A stretch of 20,609 nucleotides of DNA from CAZBBB01 sp964490005 (GTDB lineage: Bacteria; Planctomycetota; B15-G4): contig CAZBBB010000048.1 in NCBI GenBank assembly GCA_964490005.1, forward strand, positions 1 through 20,609, in the 5' to 3' direction. The notes below the pieces were generated by a model that had not been told where the DNA came from, did no database searches, and saw only the letters and a program-made list of their open reading frames with translations. Positions 1 through 5,147 of the stretch are shown piece after piece. Made by a program: the position numbers and the translations under genes. Position 1 is the stretch's first letter. The number at the start of each line of letters is the position of its first letter.

Positions 1-377
1 TCGGCCGCCGCGCGCGCGGCGGCGGCCTCGGCGCGCGCCACGGCCACGTTCTGCACCCACAGCGCGTCGTCGAGCCCGGCCAGCGCCTCGCCCGGCGCCA
101 GGCGGGTGCCGAGTTCGGCGCGCAGTTCGGCCACGCGCCCGGCCCGCTCGAAGGCCAGCTCGGCGCGGCCGCGGCTGACGACGTCCCCCACGAGCGTGAC
201 GGTCTCGACGAGCTGGCCGGCCTGCACCGGCGCCCAGCTCACGGGGACGCGGAAGCCCGGCGGCCCGCCGGCCGGCGCCCCGGCAGAGTCGTCGCCGCAG
301 GCGCCCGCCAGCACGAGCAGCGCCGCGCGGCCGGCACGCCCCCCGAATCGCGCGATCGAGGCGGGGGCGCGGCTCAC
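1..377 (-). CDS. RND efflux periplasmic adaptor (membrane-fusion) lipoprotein, N-terminal part
   Basis: This gene runs off the left edge, leaving about 125 N-terminal residues. It probably encodes the periplasmic adaptor of a tripartite RND-type efflux pump, which links an inner-membrane transporter to an outer-membrane channel. It starts at GTG (375-377), preceded on the minus strand by AGGAAGAAGG five bases upstream, a good ribosome binding site. Residues 18-27 form a lipoprotein signal ending LAGAC, with Cys27 as the likely lipidated residue. The segment VQAGQLVETVTLVGDVVSRG is the usual first beta-strand of HlyD/AcrA adaptors. RAELAFERAGRVAEL followed by LGTRLAPGEALAGLDD is the biotinyl-lipoyl-like half motif, and an Ala/Glu/Arg-rich helix begins the coiled-coil hairpin. 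The pump substrate cannot be told. Divergent from the TlpA-like gene with 67 bases between the starts. Confidence 0.82.
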   Translation of the reverse strand, partial: MSRAPASIARFGGRAGRAALLVLAGACGDDSAGAPAGGPPGFRVPVSWAPVQAGQLVETVTLVGDVVSRGRAELAFERAGRVAELRAELGTRLAPGEALAGLDDALWVQNVAVARAEAAAARAAA

Positions 378-444
378 GGCATCCTTCTTCCTGTGAAGCG
401 GGGGCGGGCCGCGTAGCATAGCGAAACGACCCTTGGAGGACGCC

Positions 445-1848
445 ATGCGGCGACCGCTCTCGCGCACCCTGCCGCTCGTCGCGCTCGCGCTCGCCGCGTG
501 CACGCCGACCGAGCGGCCGCAGCACGTCTTCCTGCGCGGCGGCGCGTGGCGCGCGCAGCTCGCCAGCCCGGGCGGCGCGCTGGCCTTCGGCCTCGAGCTG
601 CAGCTGCAGCCGGTCACGACCGACGCCGGCGCGCCGGACGACGTCGTCGCGCAGCAGTGGCGCGCGACGATCCTGAACGGCGACGAGCGCATCACCGTGC
701 CCGTCGTCTCGGTCGCGCCCGTCTGGGAGGGCGACACGCGCGTCGAGGAACTGACCCTCGACTTCCCGCACTACGACAGCCGCGTCGTCGCGCGGCTCGA
801 CGAGAGCGGCCGGCACCTGTCGGGCCGCTGGCGCAAGCTGCGCGGCCCCGACAGCTACACCGAGATGGACTTCGCCGCCACGCTCCTGCCGGCGGACGCC
901 GCGCCGACGTCCGGCGTCGCGGATCCGGGGGCGCTCGTCGGGCGCTGGGCGGCGCGCTTCGCGAGCGACGAGGCGCCCTCGGTGGCCGTCCTGCGCGCCG
1001 CGGGGCCGCAGACCGGGCCGCTCGCGACGCCGCTGCGCGGCACTTTCCTCACGCCGACGGGCGACTACCGCTGGCTGGCGGGCACCTACGACGAGCGCAG
1101 CTTCGAGCTGTCCTGCTTCGACGGCGCGCACGCCTTCCTGTTCCGCGGGCGACGGCTGGGCGACGACACGCTCAGCGGCGAGTTCTGGTCGGGCGACCGC
1201 TGGCACGACACCTTCACGGCCCTGCGCGACCCCGACGCCGAACTGCCCGACCCCTTTGCGCAGACGGCCTGGACGGGCCCGGCCGGCCTGCAGTCGATCG
1301 CCTTCCCCGGGCTCGACGGGCGCGTGCGCAACCTGGCCGAGCCCGAGTTCGCCGGCCGCGCGATGATCCTGCAGGTCTTCGGTTCGTGGTGCCCCAACTG
1401 CCACGACGCCTCCGACGAACTGGTGCGCCTGCACGACAAGTACGCCGGCGCGGGCCTGTCGATCGTGGGGCTGGCCTTCGAGCACACCGGCGACTTCGCG
1501 CGCGACGCCGAGCAGGTGCGGCGCTACGCCGCGCGGCACGGCGTGCGCTGGCCGCTGCTCATCGCCGGCGTCTCCGACAAGGACAAGGCCACGAAGAAGC
1601 TCGGCGTGCTCGATCGCGTGCGCGCCTTCCCGACGACCATCTTCCTGCATCGCGACGGGCGCGTGCGCGCCATCCACAGCGGGTTCGCGGGGCCCGCGAC
1701 GGGCGCCGACTTCCTCGCGCAGCGCGCGCAGTTCGAGGTGCTCGTCGAGGAGCTGCTCAACGAGCCCGACCCGCCGCCGCCCGAACCGGCCGAGACCTCC
1801 GAGCCGGCCGCGCCCGAGGTGTCCGAGACGCCCGACGGCCCGGGATGA
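445..1848 (+). CDS. TlpA-like thioredoxin-fold lipoprotein with N-terminal beta-domain
   Basis: A 467-residue exported thiol-disulfide oxidoreductase-like lipoprotein. I chose ATG 445 because GGAGG lies just upstream (435-439); the in-frame TTG at 433 has no such site. The signal ends LALAAC (about residue 18), so lipidation is likely. Residues ~25-270 are two similar beta-rich modules (WRAQL...LSGRWRK and GRWAARF...LSGEFWSG), an N-terminal domain seen in some TlpA-family lipoproteins. Residues ~285-440 are a TlpA/thioredoxin domain with active site WCPNC (Cys316 and Cys319) and a cis-proline region RAFPTTIFLHRDG. The C-terminus is a Pro/Glu-rich tail. Known TlpA proteins keep periplasmic cysteines reduced, for example during cytochrome c maturation; the partner here is unknown. 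Its stop overlaps the next start (ATGA), so the two genes are probably translationally coupled. Confidence 0.88.
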   Translation: MRRPLSRTLPLVALALAACTPTERPQHVFLRGGAWRAQLASPGGALAFGLELQLQPVTTDAGAPDDVVAQQWRATILNGDERITVPVVSVAPVWEGDTRVEELTLDFPHYDSRVVARLDESGRHLSGRWRKLRGPDSYTEMDFAATLLPADAAPTSGVADPGALVGRWAARFASDEAPSVAVLRAAGPQTGPLATPLRGTFLTPTGDYRWLAGTYDERSFELSCFDGAHAFLFRGRRLGDDTLSGEFWSGDRWHDTFTALRDPDAELPDPFAQTAWTGPAGLQSIAFPGLDGRVRNLAEPEFAGRAMILQVFGSWCPNCHDASDELVRLHDKYAGAGLSIVGLAFEHTGDFARDAEQVRRYAARHGVRWPLLIAGVSDKDKATKKLGVLDRVRAFPTTIFLHRDGRVRAIHSGFAGPATGADFLAQRAQFEVLVEELLNEPDPPPPEPAETSEPAAPEVSETPDGPG

Positions 1849-2702
1849 GCGGGCTGTTCGACGAGCAGGCGCGACGGGCGGCCGCGGGGCACGCCCGCGA
1901 GAGCCCCTTCCGCTGGCTGGCGCTGTCGGAGGACCCGGGCGCGGCGTCGCTGCGCGCGGCGCTCGAGCGCGGCCACGCGCTGGCCGGTCGCGCGGCGCGC
2001 ACGCTGGCCGCCGGCCTCGCGCACGAGCGCTGGGGACAGCACATGGGTGCGCTGGCGCACCTGCTCGCCCTCGCCTGGCTGGACGACGAGGGTTTCGAGC
2101 CCGAGGCCGAGCCGGAGCTGGGGGCCGCGGGCGACGGCGCGCGGGCCCCCGACGCGCTCGCGCGGCGCGGAGCGCTGAGCATGCTGCTCGAGATCCGCGC
2201 GATCACCGGCGCCGGCGATCGTCCCTGGGAGGAGCGCCGCCTCGAGCGGCGCACGCTCGCGGCGACGCCCGAGCGGCACGCCGCGCTCGCCGAGACCGTC
2301 GCGCAGGTGCTGCTCAAGAAGTCCGCGCGCTACCGCGACCTCGCGGCGCGGCACGACCTTCCCTTCGTCGTGCTGCTCTACGAGGACCTCGACGACGAGA
2401 TCGCGCCGCTCGTGCGGCTGGCCGCCTTCGGCCGGGCGCACGATGGCGCCGACGGCCCGCGCGACGCGCGCGGCGGGCTGTTCGACGCGCAGCGTGACGA
2501 ACTCGCGCAGCTCAGCGGCGTGGTCGTGCTGCGCCGCGTCGACGACGACTCGGGCGCGCTGCGGCTGTCGGGCGACCTGGTCGACAACCCCTGCGCGACG
2601 CGGCCGCTGCCCGACGAGCTCTTCCCCCGCCTGCGCCGCTCGCGCCGCGACGGCACGCTCATGCGCGCGGGCTTCGCTCCCGGGCCCTTCGCGCTGCGCT
2701 GA
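1845..2702 (+). CDS. Uncharacterised protein, possible PD-(D/E)XK-like nuclease fold
   Basis: A 285-residue cytoplasmic-looking protein without signal or membrane segments. Its ATG overlaps the upstream TlpA-like stop (ATGA). I do not recognise a named family with certainty. Residues ~65-120 resemble the core of PD-(D/E)XK-type proteins: a helix (HMGALAHLLALAWL), an EPEAEPEL strand, then APDALA (Asp103), and a hydrophobic strand LLEIRAI containing Glu116-x-Arg118. A helix with Lys158-Lys159 follows, then KSARYRDLAARHDLPFVVLL, which looks like the K..KY...LPFVV segment of such proteins. Arg in place of the usual Lys in the E-x-K position, if the alignment is right, could mean altered or lost catalysis. 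The C-terminal ~80 residues carry no motif I recognise. A conserved non-enzymatic role cannot be excluded. Confidence 0.72.
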   Translation: MSGLFDEQARRAAAGHARESPFRWLALSEDPGAASLRAALERGHALAGRAARTLAAGLAHERWGQHMGALAHLLALAWLDDEGFEPEAEPELGAAGDGARAPDALARRGALSMLLEIRAITGAGDRPWEERRLERRTLAATPERHAALAETVAQVLLKKSARYRDLAARHDLPFVVLLYEDLDDEIAPLVRLAAFGRAHDGADGPRDARGGLFDAQRDELAQLSGVVVLRRVDDDSGALRLSGDLVDNPCATRPLPDELFPRLRRSRRDGTLMRAGFAPGPFALR

Positions 2703-2720
2703 GGCCGGACGCGGCGCGGC

Positions 2721-2885
2721 TCAGGGCGCGAGGCGCGGGTCCTGCGCGACGCCGTGGCGGGGAGGGGGCGGATCGGGATGCGACCTGCCCAGCGCGATGC
2801 GCGTCAGGCCGCCGAGCGGCAGGAAACCCGTCTGCCACGCGACGTACACGGCCAGCAGCAGGACCGTTCCCCTCGTCAGCCTCAT
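2721..2885 (-). CDS. Small hydrophobic protein, 54 aa, hypothetical
   Basis: A short open frame with an ATG start at 2885 encodes 54 residues. A basic N-terminus (MRLTRG) is followed by a hydrophobic stretch TVLLLAVYVAWQTGFLPLGG, giving one probable membrane segment, then a Pro-rich tail. The ribosome site is weak (GGTGAG about 9 bases upstream). It lies between the convergent gene ending at 2702 and the pirin gene, on the same strand as pirin and 57 bases after its stop. The hydrophobic pattern and good packing support a real gene, but chance cannot be ruled out at this length. No function is assigned. Confidence 0.4.
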   Translation of the reverse strand: MRLTRGTVLLLAVYVAWQTGFLPLGGLTRIALGRSHPDPPPPRHGVAQDPRLAP

Positions 2886-2942
2886 CGTCGCGATCTCACC
2901 AGGGCGTCGCGCGCCGCGCCCGACACCGAGCCGCCCGGCCGA

Positions 2943-3668
2943 TCAGGGCCGGGCACGCGTCGAACCCTCCGCCGGCAGCTCCCACAGCACGCACTCGGCC
3001 GCGCTCGCGTCGTCGAGCACGAGCTCGGTCTCGTCGCGCAGCGCGGCGCCGTCACCGGGCCCCAGCGCCTGGCCGTTGAGCCGCACCGAACCGCGCGCGA
3101 CGTGCAGCCACGCCGAGCGCCCCGCGGGCAGCGCGTGGCGCACGCGCTCGGCGCCGTCGACGAGGCCGACGTACAGCCGCGCGTCCTGGCCGATCGTGAC
3201 CGAGCCGTCGCGGCCGTCGGGCGAGACGACGAGCCGCAACCGACCCCGCCGCTCGGACTCGGGAAAGGCGCGCTGGTCGTAGCGCGGCGGCAGCCCGCGC
3301 CGCGCGGGCACGATCCACATCTGCAGCAGGTGCAGCGGCTCGCTCGGCGAGGGATTGACCTCGCTGTGCGTGACGCCCGTGCCGGCCGACATGAACTGCA
3401 GCTCGCCCGGGCGGATCACCGAGCCGTTGCCCAGGCTGTCCTCGTGCCGCAGCGCGCCCTCGAGCACCCAGGTCACGATCTCCATGTCGCGGTGACCGTG
3501 CGTGCCGAAACCGCGGCCGGGCCGCACGCGGTCCTGATTGAGCACGCGCAGCACGCTGAAACCCATGAACTCCGGGTCGCGATACTCGGCGAACGAGAAC
3601 GTGTGGTACGCGTCGAGCCAGCCGTGCTCGGCATGACCACGCTCCTCCGACCGACGGATGGCGATCAT
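2943..3668 (-). CDS. Pirin family protein (cupin, YhhW-like)
   Basis: A 241-residue bicupin of the pirin family, whose bacterial members include quercetin 2,3-dioxygenase-like enzymes such as YhhW. The start ATG at 3668 has GGAG seven bases upstream. The N-terminal cupin contains GFGTHGHRDMEIVTWVLEG with His57 and His59, and AGTGVTHSEVNP with His101 and Glu103; these match the four metal ligands of pirins almost number for number. HLLQMWIVP and PPRYDQRAF are also typical. The C-terminal half (~140-241) is the second, non-metal cupin. Length is normal for the family. The physiological substrate of most bacterial pirins is unknown. It sits downstream of the dipeptide epimerase operon on the same strand, but a hairpin and the assembly gap separate them, so it is probably a separate unit. 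Confidence 0.93.
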   Translation of the reverse strand: MIAIRRSEERGHAEHGWLDAYHTFSFAEYRDPEFMGFSVLRVLNQDRVRPGRGFGTHGHRDMEIVTWVLEGALRHEDSLGNGSVIRPGELQFMSAGTGVTHSEVNPSPSEPLHLLQMWIVPARRGLPPRYDQRAFPESERRGRLRLVVSPDGRDGSVTIGQDARLYVGLVDGAERVRHALPAGRSAWLHVARGSVRLNGQALGPGDGAALRDETELVLDDASAAECVLWELPAEGSTRARP

Positions 3669-3725
3669 GGCGCGCTCCGAGACGTGGCGGAGACGGATCG
3701 CGCGAAGGGCGCACTCGTCGACTCG

Positions 3726-3780
3726 GTCGTGCTCAGTCCGCGATGCCGGCCAAAGGCCCGAACGCGAGGTCCGGGTCGCG
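3726..3780. repeat. 55-bp direct repeat, left copy, flush with the N gap
   Basis: The last 55 bases before the gap are identical to the first 55 after it (3881-3935). Both copies end exactly at the gap, which is the pattern of two contigs overlapping by one k-mer (k = 55 is a common de Bruijn setting). It is therefore probably one locus written twice rather than a biological repeat. Confidence 0.9.
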
Positions 3781-3880
3781 NNNNNNNNNNNNNNNNNNNN
3801 NNNNNNNNNNNNNNNNNNNNNNNNNNNNNNNNNNNNNNNNNNNNNNNNNNNNNNNNNNNNNNNNNNNNNNNNNNNNNNNN
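3781..3880. other. Assembly gap of 100 N
   Basis: Exactly 100 unknown bases, the usual placeholder for a gap of unestimated size. It falls in the non-coding stretch between the pirin start (3668) and the dipeptide epimerase stop (4036). Because the flanks share 55 identical bases, the true gap may be zero or negative. No gene prediction crossing it should be trusted. Confidence 0.97.
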
Positions 3881-3935
3881 GTCGTGCTCAGTCCGCGATG
3901 CCGGCCAAAGGCCCGAACGCGAGGTCCGGGTCGCG
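3881..3935. repeat. 55-bp direct repeat, right copy, flush with the N gap
   Basis: Identical to 3726-3780. It contains the GCCGGCCAAAGGCCCG stretch and no convincing coding content. If the copies are merged, the distance between the epimerase stop and the pirin start shrinks to about 212 bases. Confidence 0.9.
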
Positions 3936-3949
3936 ACGCCCCCCGTGCC

Positions 3950-4024
3950 GGGCGGCGCGTGCAGGGGCTCGCGAGCGGCAGACGTTCGGGGGTCGGAGCG
4001 AGCGAGCCCCTGCACGCGCCGCCC
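3950..4024. repeat. Perfect 23-bp inverted repeat (large hairpin) after the dipeptide epimerase gene
   Basis: The arms at 3950-3972 and 4002-4024 are perfect reverse complements (left arm GGGCGGCGCGTGCAGGGGCTCGC in two parts: GGGCGGCGCGTG then CAGGGGCTCGC). They enclose a 29-base loop (3973-4001). The structure lies 11 bases beyond the stop of the minus-strand epimerase, where a transcription terminator would be. No T-run follows, so it is not a classical intrinsic terminator. It could also be a REP-like palindrome present in several copies, which would explain why the assembly breaks close by. Confidence 0.85.
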
Positions 4025-4035
4025 CGCACCGCGCG

Positions 4036-5112
4036 CTACCCCCCGCCCCGCGCCGGCCGCCAACCCAAGCCCGGCTCGGCGTTCGGGTACAGCGTGCCCT
4101 GCTTGAGGACCAGGCAGCTCGCCGCCGGGTCGCCGACCAGGCCGATGTGGCCGTCGAGGTCGGCGTAGTGGACGTTGGGGCGCGCGAGCGCGAAGTGCAG
4201 GCCGGCGGAGATGGCGAGGGCGGATTCGTCCATGCAGCCGACCATGACCTCGAGCCCGGCCGCGCGCGCCACGGCGTCGATCTGCCGCGCCTCGGTGATG
4301 CCGCCGACCTTCATGAGCTTGACGTTGACCATGTCGGCGAGGTCCTTGCGCGCGAGGCGGAAGGCGTCGCGCAGCGTCATGAGCGACTCGTCGGCCATGA
4401 TCGGCAGGTGCACGGCCTGCGTGACGCGGCCGAGCAGGTCGGGCTGGCCCTGCGGCGTGGGCTGCTCGATGATCTCGAGCTTGGCGCCGCGCACGCCTTC
4501 GACGAAGCGCACGCTGTCGTCGAAGCTGAAACCCTGGTTGGCGTCGAAGCGCAGCTCGACGCCCTCGCCGACGGCCTCGCGCACCTTCAGCACCTTCTCG
4601 ATGTCGTCGTCGACGCTCTTGCCGCCCTTGATCTTGAGCGCGCGGAAGCCGTCGGCGACCCAGCGGCGCGCGCGCTCGACCGTGTCGTCCGGCGGCAGGA
4701 TGCCGATCGTGATCGAGGTCTTGATGCGGTCGCGGTAGCCGCCGAGCAGCTTCCACAGCGGCAGGTTCGCGGCCTGACCGAGCAGATCGTAGAGCGCCAT
4801 GTCGACGGCGGCCTTCACCGACGGGGCGGCCGCGAGCGGCTCGCGCAATTGTTCGAGGCGGCGCATGTGGCGCAGCGCATCGCGGCCCGCGAGCGCCGGC
4901 GCGACGATGTCCTTGAACGCGGCCAGCGCCGAGTCGGCCGTCTCGCCGGTGACGCCCAGATCGGGCGCCGCGCAGCCGTGGCCGACATGGCCCGTCGTCG
5001 TGTGCAGGCGCACGAAGACGTTCGTGACGGTCTCGACCGTCTCGTAGGCGATCGTGTACGGCTCCTCGAGCCGCATCTCGACCGGCCAGAACTCGACCTC
5101 GCGGATGCGCAT
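4036..5112 (-). CDS. Dipeptide epimerase (enolase superfamily; L-Ala-D/L-Glu epimerase-like, DgcA-related)
   Basis: A 358-residue enolase-superfamily enzyme. The residues seen match the muconate-lactonizing/dipeptide-epimerase group: catalytic Lys160 and Lys162 (KIKGG), metal ligands Asp190 (RFDANQG), Glu216 (EIIEQP) and Asp241 (MADES), and the second base Lys265 (VNVKLMKVGG). Asp318-x-Asp320 (YADLDGH) corresponds to the DxD pair that binds the free amino group of the dipeptide in L-Ala-D/L-Glu epimerases. That favours a dipeptide substrate over the N-acetyl-D-glutamate racemised by the related DgcA. The N-terminal capping domain (residues 1-~125) sets specificity and cannot be read here. The start ATG lies 35 bases after the upstream fusion gene stop, so it is probably the last gene of the operon. 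The hairpin at 3950-4024 lies just beyond its stop. Confidence 0.93.
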   Translation of the reverse strand: MRIREVEFWPVEMRLEEPYTIAYETVETVTNVFVRLHTTTGHVGHGCAAPDLGVTGETADSALAAFKDIVAPALAGRDALRHMRRLEQLREPLAAAPSVKAAVDMALYDLLGQAANLPLWKLLGGYRDRIKTSITIGILPPDDTVERARRWVADGFRALKIKGGKSVDDDIEKVLKVREAVGEGVELRFDANQGFSFDDSVRFVEGVRGAKLEIIEQPTPQGQPDLLGRVTQAVHLPIMADESLMTLRDAFRLARKDLADMVNVKLMKVGGITEARQIDAVARAAGLEVMVGCMDESALAISAGLHFALARPNVHYADLDGHIGLVGDPAASCLVLKQGTLYPNAEPGLGWRPARGGG

Positions 5113-5147
5113 CGCGCCAGTATGCCCGAGCGCGCGTCCGTCCGCGC

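Noticed and set aside
498..2702. A 734-codon plus frame fusing a shifted reading of the TlpA gene to the following protein
   Set aside because: Only the part from 1845 is real; before that the frame reads the TlpA gene out of phase and gives Arg-rich nonsense.
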